Origin: Allium sativum | Lineage: Eukaryota > Streptophyta > Magnoliopsida > Asparagales > Amaryllidaceae | Assembly: GCA_030737875.1 (NCBI GenBank) | Contig: CM060912.1 | Span: forward strand, 879,245,199-879,309,198 | DNA: 64,000 nt | Direction: 5' to 3' | Shown here: piece by piece, positions 12,715 through 23,250 of the stretch | Position numbering within the stretch: the first letter of the stretch is position 1 | Layout of the letters: each line of letters starts with the position of its first letter | Notes under the pieces: generated by a model | What the model saw: the letters and a program-made list of their open reading frames with translations, nothing else | What the model was told of the DNA's origin: nothing | Database searches by the model: none | Made by a program: the position numbers and the translations under genes

Positions 12715-12953
12715 AATCTAATCTTTTCTATTTTAAAATCTAATCTTTTCTATTTTAAAAATCTAATCTTTGCTATTTTAAAAATCTAATTTTTTTCTAT
12801 TTTAAAAATCTAATCTTTTCTATTTTAAAAATCTAATCTTTGCTATTTTAAAAATCTAATTTTTTCTATTTTAAAAATCTAATTTTTTCTATTTTAAAAA
12901 TCTAATCTTTGCTATTTTAAAAATCTAATTTTTTCTATTTTAAAAATCTAATT
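12715..12953 (-). repeat. 23-bp tandem array in A1 5' LTR
   Basis: Counterpart of 5281-5527, with about ten to eleven units of the TCTAATCTTTTCTATTTT type. Confidence 0.9.
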
Positions 12954-13149
12954 TTTATACGTTATTCATAGATCTAAAAATCGAACTTTCCTATAATAAA
13001 AACATTAACTTTCCTGTAGTAAAAATATTAACTTTCCTATGTTATTTATATAAAATCTGAAAATAACCAATTGATTTTTGGTTATATAAAAATCAAAAAA
13101 TGAAACAACGTATTTTAATTAAATATATATATATATATATATATAAAAT

Positions 13150-13510
13150 GAACTTACTGCGCTTAAAATCGGAAGAGAAGTGGGGGTGCTCTCGGGTGGC
13201 GCGCCAGGGGGTTGAACGGCGGGTGGTGGTTGCGGTTAGGGTTTGGGTGGCGGCTCCGTTCGGATTTGAGGAGGAGGAAGAAGAAAAGCGGCGGCGGATT
13301 TTCTGAGGGTTGGGGTTTTGCGCGATGCGCTGGGGAAGAGGAGGTGGGGACTGGAGGAGGAGAAGCGACGAGAGGAGGTGGAAAAAGAGCGGAGGTCGAG
13401 GGTGGCGGGCGCGGTGCGGCATCGACCGCCATCGAGGGGGGGGGGGCTGGAGCGATTTTTTTTCCTTTCTGGAATGAATTTCAACGGGGGGAGGGGGGGC
13501 AGAGGGATTT
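13150..13510 (-). other. GC-rich island in A1 5' LTR
   Basis: Counterpart of 5720-6110. Several low-complexity frames overlap on both strands and their lengths shift between LTR copies through indels not in multiples of three, so they are not called as genes. Confidence 0.55.
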
Positions 13511-14416
13511 AAGGGGAGAGAGGTTTTAATTATTATTTTTTTACTTTCAAAAAGTTGACTTTTACATACGACCTCTAAACGAGGCCCGTCGCCTGTCGTC
13601 CATAGCTAATTACCCCCATTCCGAACACAATGGGATATGTATCGCAAGCTGATTCGACCATTTCGATCAGTTTCCGTTAAAATCAACATATAACTCCATA
13701 TATTGAATTTGAACGCGCATTTCAATTTACCGAGGTCACATACTAACTCGAAAAATTCCAAAAAAATATTTTCTAGCTTCGTATTGACGATACGGTCCTA
13801 ACAAAACTAGTTTCGTCGAATTCTGAGACCGTTTGAAAAATGGCCATTTTCCAGTCGATTAAAATCAACTGAAATTGGTCAAACACGTTTTCTTTTGCCA
13901 AGCTCACATATTGATTCGAAAAATTATGAAATCTGGAATCTAGCAATAATTTGACCTCACGGACCCAACAAAAGTGGTTTCGTCGAAATCCGAGGTCGTT
14001 TGCAAAATTCCCATTTTTAAGGGCCTGAATTCCATAGCGACTATTCAGAATCTTCAACTGGACATATCTTTTGATTCCCGCTACGAAATCTCGATTTTTC
14101 GGATTCGTTGGAAAGATATCATCAATTAGATCCTATTATTTTTGGTTTCACTAAAATCCGGATTGTGTTGCACCCGGTACATTCAATTGAAGTTTGAAAT
14201 CGAATTATCGAACTGCCGCGCCATTTTCAATTCTATTTATAATTATATATAATTATTTATATCCTAACGACGCCGTATATAATATATACGTTCGAATTCT
14301 ATTCAAAATAAATTTCTTATCGATATTATTTAAAATAATTCATTTTAAATGTTCAAAATTCACTAAAATTGCCAAAGTAAAAATTTTAAACTGGCCCAGA
14401 TTTTCGGGTTGTTACA

Positions 14417-14421
14417 CTATC
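14417..14421. repeat. Target-site duplication of A1, right copy (CTATC)
   Basis: Exact match to the five bases before the left terminus of A1. Confidence 0.9.
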
Positions 14422-15324
14422 TCTTACAAAATCCGATTGCGTTAAAAATGACATCCAACTATAGTTTGACATTCCGGTCATAACGAAACTTATTCCATCA
14501 AATTTTGGGTCCGTCTGGAATAATAACACTATTTTGATTATTAAAATAATTAATTGATTCACGTTTATTTTTAGCACGCTCAAGTAATAATTACGATTGG
14601 CTTCAAACCCAAAATCTTACAATAATCAAATATTCTGAACACAATGGTACTGGTTTCGTCGAATTCCAAGAACATTTGGGTAAACTCCCTTTTTAATTCA
14701 CAAAGTAAATCGATACGCGTTTATACCACGCATTATCTTCAAAATAGCTCTAATTGACCCCAAACCGAAAATCTTACAATAATTAACCATTGCAGATTTA
14801 ATAAAATTGGTTTCGTTAAAATCAGAGTTCATTTGAAAATTGACTATTCTTAAGTTTCATATTAAATCGATAAAATGATTGAATAAAAATCTAGGCGTTT
14901 ACCGCTCGTGTGATCAAACGGTAAGTCCGATCAATACGAAAATCAAAATCCTATAATAACTCACTAATACAGATCCAATGAAACTCACTTCATTAAAAAC
15001 AGAGGTCATCTACAAAAAGGCTATTTTTAAGGTTTAAATAAATCAGCAAAGTATAAATAAATTCAAAAATAATTTAATTTAATAATAAATAATTTATCAA
15101 ACATATCCGAATAGATTATCATATAGATCCAAAATAAACACATTTAGTTTTAAACTCGATATATCAAATTAAAATGATGTTCAGATTATTTAAAATTGAT
15201 TTATTTATATAATACATCGTTATAATTTATAAACGATTCCATAGCGACTTTCTGAAAATTTGATTTGGACATAATTCACAATCTCTAAGACGAAATCTCG
15301 AATTTTCTCTTCCTTTAGAAAAAT
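14422..15324 (-). repeat. A0: interrupted older A-type LTR, U3 part with repeat array
   Basis: No gene. Four degenerate units spaced about 160-180 bp apart (cores near 14487, 14650, 14807 and 14985) resemble the two units in A1's U3 (near 6385 and 6556); the core reads like TTTCGTCGAAATCCGAGG. Bases 15236-15320 match the A-family U3 segment around the phrase TCCATAGCGACT. The unit is then cut by B1. Confidence 0.65.
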
Positions 15325-15736
15325 TGTGACACCCCACGCCCGTTAATATCACTCTTTATCAGAATGCATTAAGTTTCTAGAAGCATTATAGGTAAACAGA
15401 AACATTACAAGATAGATATAAAATAAAAGCGGAATTTAAAACTTTATTAAACAGAAAACATCGTGGTCCAAAACATAGTTACATCGTAAGTCTGAAATAC
15501 AGAAAATCCATTACATCAACTTGAAACTTCTGTCTTTTACTAAAATCATTAGGGTACAGTAATAAAAGAAGCATAGTCCCCTAAAACATAACCATATTTG
15601 AGAAGACAAGAAGTCAAAGCGGTACATCTAAGCAGCTTCAAGCAGAATGAAAGAGAGAATACAAATCAAGCCTGAGTATTCCCACCCTGAGAACCAGAGG
15701 GGAACTGGAAGAGAGAGAAGAGGAAACAAAATGGGT

Positions 15737-15751
15737 CAGACATAAAGTCTG
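15737..15751 (-). promoter_or_regulatory. CAGAC/GTCTG hairpin in B1 3' LTR
   Basis: The five-base stem CAGAC/GTCTG closes the loop TTTAT in sense and is followed by ACCC. It lies 412 bp from the LTR 3' end. Copies sit at 23663-23677 (one arm base changed), 24404-24418 and 32437-32451. It is the family-B version of the CAGTC/GACTG hairpin of A, C and D. Confidence 0.6.
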
Positions 15752-16461
15752 GCGAGTCCAGTTACTTTTAGCATATAAATAAGTAAAAGCATCATGACAG
15801 GCATATAAACTGAATGAGAGACATAACAGTATCAAAAGACAGGTATAACAGACTGAGCATGATGAACAGAATAAACATGTCAGAGTATATTGCACTTCAC
15901 AAGTACTTTTCTCTTCACCAATACTAGTATAAAAAGAACAAGATGATCCCAACAAGAACAAGATGGTAGACTTAGGTGTACTTCTAGTGATAGGTTTTAC
16001 CCCAACAAGAATAACAGGTAGCCCAACAGGAAATACAGGTGTTACCCCCAATAATAATAATAGGATCCCCAGCAAGCAAGACTAAATGTACCCTAATTAC
16101 TACCCCCAATTGATCAACTCCCTTCCCCGTAGATACCCTATGCTGGCCCCACAGTAGGATGTATCACTTCCTAAAGTGGCAACCTTGTTATTTTCAAGAT
16201 GTGCACAACCATATCTACTGATGCCACAACGTCTTAATTTCCTCAAGAAAACCGGACTGTACACGCATATAACCCCGTCGGAATGCGCCACCAACACCCT
16301 CACACAAGTGACCTCTTATAATCAGCTCAGTAAGCGTGCCCCGACCCCGACCTAGTTCGGGGTACCCGTTTGATACCAAGATGGGTTACTGACTGAAACA
16401 ACTCCCACATAACAAATGATACAAGCTTCCCTCCTAGGCTTGCATCCCCACTACTAGGATT

Positions 16462-16642
16462 TTAACAGGTTATGCCTTACAGTTTAACAAGGTTTCATAA
16501 CCCCCACATGTAAAATAGGTTAAGTTTGTCGGGTTCATACATACATACATATACACACACACACACATAACCTGACAAACTTAACCTGTTTTACATGTGG
16601 GGGTTATGAAACCTTCTTAAACTGTAAGGCATAACCTGTTAA
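16462..16642. repeat. 74-bp fold-back (inverted repeat) in B1 3' LTR
   Basis: Arms 16462-16535 and 16569-16642 match at 71 of 74 positions around a 33-bp CATA/CACA-rich loop. Only one arm exists at the same place in the B2 LTRs, where a TA run follows instead. The second arm is therefore a local inverted copy, probably from template switching. Confidence 0.9.
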
Positions 16643-16840
16643 TATATATATATAGCCCACCCCCATAGATTTAACAAGATGAACATAACCCCCACTGATT
16701 CAAGAACATTTACTTAACTCCTAATCAATTTAAGAGGTGCATGTAACCCCTCACAGATTTAAACAGGTTAAGTATTACAGGTTAACAAGTTATCCATTTA
16801 TGGTTTTTAATGGACTAGACCTATCACATAAAATATACTA

Positions 16841-17050
16841 CATATGGATGTTGGATATGCCAGGCGGCTCTGGGAAGACGTCTACCATAAGTCGGACTTA
16901 ACCTTGTGTCTTAGCACCGTTACGTGTGCATTTATGCACTCGACGCCTCACGTTAGATTTATCACTTGTGGATGCTGGATATGCCAGGTGGTTCCGCGCA
17001 GACTTCTACCACAAGTGTGACCTAACCTCGTGTCTAAGTGCGGTTACAGT
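16841..17050 (-). repeat. ~120-bp tandem repeat (two units) in B1 3' LTR
   Basis: Two related units share GGATATGCCAGG, a TTCC-like core, a GACTTCTACC-type stretch and a CTTAACC/CTAACCTCGTGTC stretch. The same pair lies at about 25378-25570 and 33457-33660 in B2's LTRs, so the duplication predates both insertions. Confidence 0.75.
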
Positions 17051-17777
17051 TTCTAATTACTGTAAATCTAGGCATGTTTTTTATTAACCAATTTTTATGT
17101 TTATCCAAGATTATGCCCCAAATCCCAATCTGATTCACAATGCAAGTTATGGCCTAAATTAAAGTTTTAGACCAAGGTATAAATTATGACCAAATCCCAA
17201 TCATGTTTTTATATAAGTTATGCCCCAAATTTATTATTCCCAACCGTTCCCAATTTCGTGTGCTTGCATATTTCAGCGATAGGCCTAGGCTCGAAGGTAG
17301 CCTGGCTATAAAAATAAAAAGCGTAAGAGGGAGAGAAGAGAATAGGAACACGCATAATAACAAGACATACATATGATGACAGAAATAAGCATACTAACAG
17401 GATAGGAATATAGTGACATGATTAGGCATACTAACAGAATAAGCATAATAAAGAAAGGCATGCAAGAACTAAACAGAGGATCGGGTGTACAAGTAATGGC
17501 AGACCTGTTTAGTAATGATTCAGGTTACTAACAGGCATAGGTTTACATCTAACTTAAAAACATGTCAAGATTGTTGTTAATTGTTTATATCTAAAAATAA
17601 CACGAACTCACTGTAACTGGATCTAAAGAACAGAGAATTGACTGTTGATGTTGTAGTAGAGATTCTTGAATACGTATAAATTGTTGTTGCAGAAGAATAA
17701 GCTATTTTAATCTGAGTAGCGGTAGCACCTCGTTGTCTCAATTTTTTTTGGTGAGTAAAACAATAGAATTGAGGTCC

Positions 17778-17785
17778 TATTTATA
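17778..17785 (-). promoter_or_regulatory. TATA box of B1 3' LTR
   Basis: TATAAATA on the minus strand inside GGCTATAAATAGGACC. The equivalents in B2's LTRs read TATATATGG at about 26511 and 34595. Transcription would start some 30 bp downstream in the minus direction. Confidence 0.65.
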
Positions 17786-17855
17786 GCCTAAAGTCAACGA
17801 ATCTCGCTTAGAATCGCGTCTAAGTACACACAAAAGGATCTACCCAGATCTGGCT

Positions 17856-17908
17856 GGGGTCGACACCCCTATGCAGGGGTCGACACCCATAGGGGACGGG
17901 GTCGACCG
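17856..17908. promoter_or_regulatory. GTCGAC repeat cluster upstream of B1 TATA box
   Basis: Three GTCGAC palindromes, most within GGGGTCGACACCC-type contexts, lie about 70-130 bp upstream of the TATA box. Similar clusters stand at the same place in both B2 LTRs. The position suggests upstream promoter elements; the binding factor is unknown. Confidence 0.5.
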
Positions 17909-18177
17909 CTAACATGCCATTTCCCCTCTTTTCCCGCTCTGTGATTTTCGATTTTTTGGATACTGTTTATTTATATATATTATGCTTATATGTATACAAA
18001 CTTCAAACCTTAATATCTTCTTCATACAATGTCCTTTTTATGAAAACTTGGGATCTATCTTAAGCAAAATTTTGAGACGATCACAATGGAACAATTCGTT
18101 TCCCTTAATTCCCAATATTTAATTAAGTATTCTTTAGTTTATCATTATAGTGTTCTTTAAAATTATGGGGTGTTACA

Positions 18178-18211
18178 TTCTCCCCTACTTAAAGGATTAC
18201 GTCCCCGAAAT
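18178..18211 (-). promoter_or_regulatory. Polypurine tract and GGGGACG motif of B1
   Basis: Minus strand: ATTTCGGGGACGTAATCC, then TTTAAGTAGGGGAGAA, then the LTR start TGTAACACCCC. Same layout as in A1 and C. Confidence 0.85.
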
Positions 18212-18794
18212 CTTCAAGTTAAGAAGAATGTATATCCTAACATCCATCATCCATCTACTCATCCACCAATCACAGGTTTCCATTGTCCTTAAAATATTTC
18301 TAATGCTTATATGAACATATGCAAAGGTGTGTGTATATATCCATATACTAGTGCGAAAAATCAGGCGGTCCACTGATTCAGTTGACCTCCTTAATGCAAT
18401 ATATGTTAGTGCCACAAATCCAACATGTATTCAAATAATCCTAATATACTATGTAAAGGCTATATGTGTACACAATCATCCATTCAAATGCAAAATACAT
18501 ATGACGATACACCCACTTTCATCCATTAAAAGAAAAAAAACATGCACGCGCATCCATATGCAATATGAGAGCGATTGAGCCGATCTAGTGCCTAATGTGT
18601 GTGTATATGCATCCACAAGCAACAATTAGCAAACACTTGCATCCATCAAACATAACATGTCTCAAACACATGTTTACATTCATGGGTTCCCTACCTAAAG
18701 GTCGAAGATTCAATCGATAGGATATACTTAAATAATAGAAACAAGTACGAATAAAAGCTCTAGAAAATGAAGTTAAGAATATACCCTTGAAAAG
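18212..18794 (-). other. B1 3' untranslated internal stretch
   Basis: Lies between the chromodomain remnant and the polypurine tract. No gene is seen. B2 has a matching stretch (about 26940-27475). Confidence 0.6.
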
Positions 18795-18988
18795 AAAAAG
18801 GTACGAAGCGCGAGTCTTGTCTTAAGTTTCCCAAGTTGCATTCTCAGGGTCTTCTCCCCACTAAACTTTCATCAACTTGACCTCTCGGTTGCATACCTTC
18901 TTAACCTATGATCCAAGAATATGGGTAGGAAATCATCTAACTGTCGTTTCCCGTTCTACCTCTACTTCCTCAAGCATGCTCGGCTCCA
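18795..18988 (-). pseudogene. B1 chromodomain remnant
   Basis: Reading the minus strand gives a decayed version of B2's chromodomain, with recognisable REVKLMKV and ENATWET segments. At least three in-frame stops are present, from CGA-to-TGA and TGG-to-TAG type changes. In chromoviruses this domain sits at the end of integrase and guides insertion to marked chromatin. Confidence 0.7.
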
Positions 18989-19255
18989 CTAATTCTGTGG
19001 TATCTTGCAAGCACTTCCGTAAATGAGAAACGTCGAAAGCATCAAGAACACCGGCCAGTCTCTCTGGTAACTTAACTCTATAAGCCATTTGACCAATCTT
19101 TCTATTATGGGAAATGGCCCTACAAATCTTGGAGCCAATTTCCCTTTAGATCCAAAACAAACCACATTCCTCAAGGGTGATACCTTGATGAAAACCATGT
19201 CTCCCACCTCAAACTCAATACCGGTTCTTCTTTTATCTGCATAGGACTTATGCAT
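18989..19255 (-). pseudogene. B1 integrase C-terminal region (GPF module)
   Basis: An open stretch of 88 codons contains VGDMVFIKVSPLRN and KLAPRFVGPFPIIERL, the GPF/Y-type module that follows the catalytic core in Ty3/gypsy integrases. The frame is lost after about residue 70 where similarity to the family ends. It is separated from the core by a damaged stretch at 19256-19497. Confidence 0.78.
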
Positions 19256-19497
19256 GTCCTAAGCATCTGCGAATAAGATCAATCTTTTTTGAAGTTTCTC
19301 TAATCATCTCAGGTCCATGTAGAAGCCTTTCTAGACTCCCACCAACAAGTCAGTGATCTACAGGGTCGTTCGTGCAATACCTTGAAGGATGTCATGCCAA
19401 TACTAGCCTGATAGCTGTTGTTGTAGACAAACTCTACAAATGCAAGATGCTCTTCCCAAGCCCCTCCGACGTCTAGGATAGACAGATTTAACAGATC

Positions 19498-20094
19498 CTA
19501 AAGAACTCTATTCACCCTTTCTGTATGTCCATCGGTCTGCGGGTGATAAGTGGTGCTCAAACACAATTGTGTATCTAATGCCTCTTGTAAGCTTCTCCAA
19601 AACTCACTGGTGAAATCGGGGTCATGATCACTTACAATACTAGAAGGTACTCCATGTAGAAGGACTTTCTCACAAAGACAAAATGTTGCCAACCATGTTG
19701 TTGTCCTCTTACTCTTATCAGGAATTAAATGAACGCTCTTAGTAGGCCTGTCAACTATAACCCAAATACTGGTGTTGTATTTACTTAATCTAGGAAAACC
19801 AACAATGAAATCCATAGAGACGCTCTCCCACTTCCATTGTGGAACCTCCAAAGGATGAAGTAAACCATCGGGCTTCCTTTGCTTAGCCTTAAATTGCTGG
19901 CAAATCAAACATCGAGAAACAAACTCTGCTACATCTTTCTTTATCCCAGCCCAAAAGAAAACCCTCTTCGTATCTCTATACATCTTATCACTGCCTGGGT
20001 GGATAGCAATCCTAGAATGATAGGCTTCCTCTAGGATTTTCTTCAACAAACTCCTAACTCGGCGAACACAAAGCCTTCCATCTTGTCGCAACAC
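19498..20094 (-). pseudogene. B1 integrase: zinc-binding and catalytic core
   Basis: The 198-codon open stretch starts within the HHCC zinc domain (HPGSDKMY, then CLICQQ). The catalytic core follows, with Asp in SMDFIVGF, Asp in VSDHDPDF and Glu in HTERVN, so the D,D,E triad is intact. It would insert the cDNA into the genome. The upstream join at 20095-20171 is broken. Confidence 0.88.
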
Positions 20095-20171
20095 CCTCTA
20101 TCATCCGTGGAATATCTACTGAGGTAACTGGAATTCTCCCCTCTACTGAGCATATCCAAGATATCTGCTAT

Positions 20172-20741
20172 TTATGGGTCCTCTCGCTGCGAATTTCCTA
20201 TCTGATCCAATAGAGTAGGTCGCGCCTCTAATGATGCCAATAAACTAGGTGTGAACTCGGTGGAGGGTCTAAAATCAAAAGTCGATATAAACTCCAAGTT
20301 CTTTCTCTGTAAAAACATAGGACTCAAGTTCATCTTTTGCCCACTCAATGCGTCCGCCACCACATTACCCTTGCTAGGGGTATAAGCAGTCTCAAAGTCA
20401 TAGGACGTTAGGAACTCCATCCATCTTTGTTGCCTCAAATTGAGATCCTTCTGCAAGAACAAGTAATTGAGAGATTTATGATTGGCACACAATTTGAACT
20501 TCTCTCCAAGTAGATAATGGCGCTAAGTCTTAAGCGCGAATACTATGGCAGCTAACTCTAAGTCATGGGTAGGGTAGTTCTTCTCATGAACTCTTAACTG
20601 TCTACCTCCATAATGTACCACCCTTCCCTCTTGCATCAAAACCACACCAATCCCTGTACTGCATGCATTTGTGTATACTGTGATCACCTTGTTCCCATCA
20701 GGAAATGTCAAGACTGGGGCTGTTGTCAGAGTCCTCTTCAA
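20172..20741 (-). pseudogene. B1 RNase H
   Basis: Two open stretches are separated by a stop where B2 has Trp (KT-stop-RHY). The first catalytic Asp position reads Asn (YTNACSTG), the Glu in DLELAA remains, and the next Asp position is Asn (ANHKSL). Two active-site changes of the G-to-A type plus the stop make this copy inactive. RNase H normally removes the RNA template during reverse transcription. Confidence 0.85.
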
Positions 20742-21305
20742 TAGTTGAAAAGCATCCTCACGGTCTATACCCCAAGAAAATGTAAGATTCTTCTTTGTCA
20801 GTCTAGTGAATGGGGCTGATATCTTTGCAAAGTCCTTAATGAACTTACTATAATAGCCTGCTAAACCAAGAAAACTCCTTACCTCCGTTGCATTCTTTGG
20901 AATCTGTCAATCTTGAACTGTAACTACTTTCGTGGGATCTACTGCTATCCCATCCTTAGAGACCACATGCCCTAGAAATCTCACTTCTTTTCTCCAAAAA
21001 TGACATTTGGAGAATTTCGCCTTAAGTTGGTGCGCACGGAAAGTTTTCAAAACCAGCCTTAAATGTTGGGCATGGTCTTTCTCGCTCTTCGAGAAAATCA
21101 AGATGTCATCAACAATGACCAAAACGAACTAATTTAGGAACTCCTGAAACACCCTACTCATCAGATCCAAAAAATAGGCGGGTGCATTCGTCAACCCAAA
21201 AGGCATGATGAGCCACTCAAAGAAACCATCTGGAGTTCTAAAAGCAGTCTGGTCTATACTGTCCTTGACCACCCTCAACTGATGAAACCCCGTGGCCAAG
21301 TCTAA
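20742..21305 (-). pseudogene. B1 reverse transcriptase, palm and thumb
   Basis: Contains the catalytic motif [10 protein letters not shown] with both Asp present, then [16 protein letters not shown]. Stops occur at the start (CAG to TAG relative to B2), before the catalytic motif and after VTVQD (TGG to TGA). The order and motifs are those of Ty3/gypsy RT. Confidence 0.87.
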
Positions 21306-22658
21306 CTAAGAGAAAACAGACGCACCAACAAGTTGGTCAAACAAATCATCTATCCTCGGAAGTGGGTGCCTATTTTTCTTAGTGAGCTTATTCAACTCCC
21401 TATAATCCACACATAAGCGAAGCGAACCATCTATCTTAGTGGCGAACACTACTGGAGCACCCCATTTAGATATGTTTCGCCCAATAAACCCTTTCTCAAG
21501 TAGCTCCCCTACTTGCTTGCTGAGATCCCTCCTTTCTCTCAGAGCCATGTGGCGCACAGGCAATGCAACTAGCTTTGCATTTTCCACCAAGTATATACGA
21601 AAATCAATCTCGTGCCTCGGAGGTAATCCCCGAACTTCCTCAAAAACATCGGAATACTCACAGACTACTAGTACAGATCGTAGATCATCAATAGATGCAT
21701 CAAGCGGCTCTAGGAAACTAAGCATGACAGACCCCTTAGGGTCATAAGAAATCTCGAGGGTCCTCCCATGGAAAGCCAAAAGTCTAACGACCCTCCTCTC
21801 ACAAGCCAGAATGACACCATACATGGCTAGCCAATCCATCCCTAGAATCAAACCATAGACCATGAAACCAAGCACATATGCATCACATTCAAACTCGACA
21901 CTCAACACAGATATTATCAAACCCCGACAAATCATAGATAAATGAGTCGTACCTCCAATGAGGTTTGAAACAACCATGGGATCCAAAACAATACTAGTAC
22001 TACGGTGCAGAGACTCAACCACAGAATTAGATACAAAAGAATGCGAAGCGCCAGAATCAAAAAGAGTTCTAACAGTATGATTGGAAAGAGAAATCAAACC
22101 TTCAACAGAAACTTTCCTACCTCTGTCCGGCACACCAGCCAAGAGAGCATGCATCTTCCCTCCATAATATTCTTCCCTTTGGCTTTGTCCTTGCTTCTTC
22201 GGGCACTCCTTAGAATAGTGTCCAACTTCTCCACAATGGAAACAAGCATTCTTCTTTCTTTTACAGTCTTTGATCAAATGATCCTCGTGTCCGCAATTAT
22301 GACAATTCCTCTTATCTTGGGCATTATTGTTCTTTCCGCCCTTCTTTTGTTGTTGTTCTTTCTTGGGCCACACTTTCTTGTTTTGTGTTTCATCAATCTT
22401 AGCCTCTTTCTTTCCACCTTTATCTTCTTCGTACATCAATGCCTTATCAACGAGTTTCTCAAAAGTTGCTCCCATCGGAATATGAGACATAGCCAACCCA
22501 CGAGGGGGTTCATTCAATCCTCTAGCAAACCTCACAGCTTTCTTGTGTAGGGTATTCACTAGTTTCAAACCAAACCTCGCCAATTGATTGAATTTATTAA
22601 CATACTCTTTAATAGACATGGCCCCTTGCTTAAGTGCCAAAAACCTTTCCATTTGCAT
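21306..22658 (-). pseudogene. B1 gag C-terminus, zinc knuckles, protease and start of RT
   Basis: At 450 codons this is the longest open stretch of the window. Residues 1-75 are the capsid C-terminal part. Two CX2CX4HX4C zinc knuckles lie at 119-132 and 139-152. Protease has the catalytic [10 protein letters not shown] at 199-208 and [11 protein letters not shown] at 271-281. RT begins near 385 ([20 protein letters not shown]). The Met at the start is internal to gag, right after a TAA stop, so this is a fragment of one gag-pol frame. Confidence 0.9.
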
Positions 22659-23084
22659 ACTTTACTCGGCTTGAGAAAGAAACTTCATTTTGAATCTCTG
22701 TCGGAAATCATCCCAAGTCTCATCTGGACGCTCTCTGTGCGTCACTTCCCACTAGAATGAAGCCATATCTTTCAGATGCCAAACGTCCAACTGAATCTTC
22801 CTACGGTCGTCAACCTCAAAAATCCCAAATTAATCCCCCGTCTCTTTGAGTCAATTCCTTGCTTCTAAAAAAGTCTCAGTTCCTTAGAATGGCTTCCCTC
22901 CCATAGCACAGAAGTCCTAGCATATCTTAGAGAAATTATCCGCTCGTGGAGGGGGAGGAGGAAAAACGGATGTAGCTGGGAGAGGAGCGTCTGCTTGGCC
23001 TTCGGCAGGCGCCATAGCCTCAAGATACCTACGGAACCAAGCTGGTATCGTACTGCCCTCGGGAAGAATCGGTTCCCCAGACAT
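22659..23084 (-). pseudogene. B1 gag N-terminal part
   Basis: The probable gag start is the ATG at 23084 (MSGEPILPEGS on the minus strand), conserved in B2 at 31836. The stretch aligns with B2's gag but carries in-frame stops, including TAA just before the Met at 22658. Gag forms the virus-like particle in the cytoplasm. Confidence 0.75.
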
Positions 23085-23236
23085 GCTGAAAAAGAAAAGA
23101 AAAGGGATTCAAATAGAGAATCGAAAGATATTCCATATGGCTTTGGGGAATATGTTTTTCAAAACAGAATTTTCTTTTGAATATGCTTTCTTTTAAAATA
23201 ATTTTCAAAATCTTTTATCCGATCTGGTAACCTTCA

Positions 23237-23248
23237 GCTCTGATACTA
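23237..23248 (-). promoter_or_regulatory. Primer-binding site of B1, one mismatch
   Basis: Minus strand TAGTATCAGAGC, against the expected TGGTATCAGAGC for initiator tRNA-Met, two bases after the 5' LTR. Confidence 0.85.
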
Positions 23249-23250
23249 AA

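Larger units (their letters stand above)
577..14416 (-). mobile_element. A1: complete non-autonomous LTR retrotransposon with giant LTRs
   Basis: Two direct repeats of 6,419 and 6,383 bp enclose only 1,038 bp. On the minus strand the order is 5' LTR (starting TGTAACAACCCG), PBS, short internal region, polypurine tract, 3' LTR (ending TTACA). LTR termini are TG...CA and a CTATC duplication flanks the whole. No gag or pol motif is seen in any frame of the internal region. The LTRs look about 95% identical by eye, so insertion is fairly recent compared with B1 and B2. More than 90% of the element is LTR, the reverse of normal proportions. Confidence 0.93.
8034..14416 (-). repeat. A1 5' LTR (6.4 kb)
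   Basis: Partner of 577-6995 with the same internal order: hairpin-rich 3' part, AT-rich tract, 34-bp and 23-bp arrays, GC-rich island (13150-13510), U3. It differs by scattered substitutions and small indels, a shorter 34-bp array, a longer TA run at 12152-12182 and no long G run. Confidence 0.92.
15325..18177 (-). repeat. B1 3' LTR
   Basis: On the minus strand it starts TGTAACACCCCAT and ends GGGTGTCACA. It holds a GTCGAC cluster and TATA box near its 5' side, a two-unit ~120-bp tandem repeat (16841-17050), a long fold-back unique to this copy (16462-16642) and the conserved hairpin near its 3' end. Confidence 0.9.

Noticed and set aside
577..14416. Simple tandem segmental duplication with a ~7.46-kb period
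   Set aside because: The repeated copies end exactly at TG/CA termini next to a PBS and a polypurine tract, and a 5-bp duplication flanks the pair. An LTR element explains all of this.
16462..16642. MITE insertion
   Set aside because: One arm is native LTR sequence found in B2, and no target duplication surrounds the structure.
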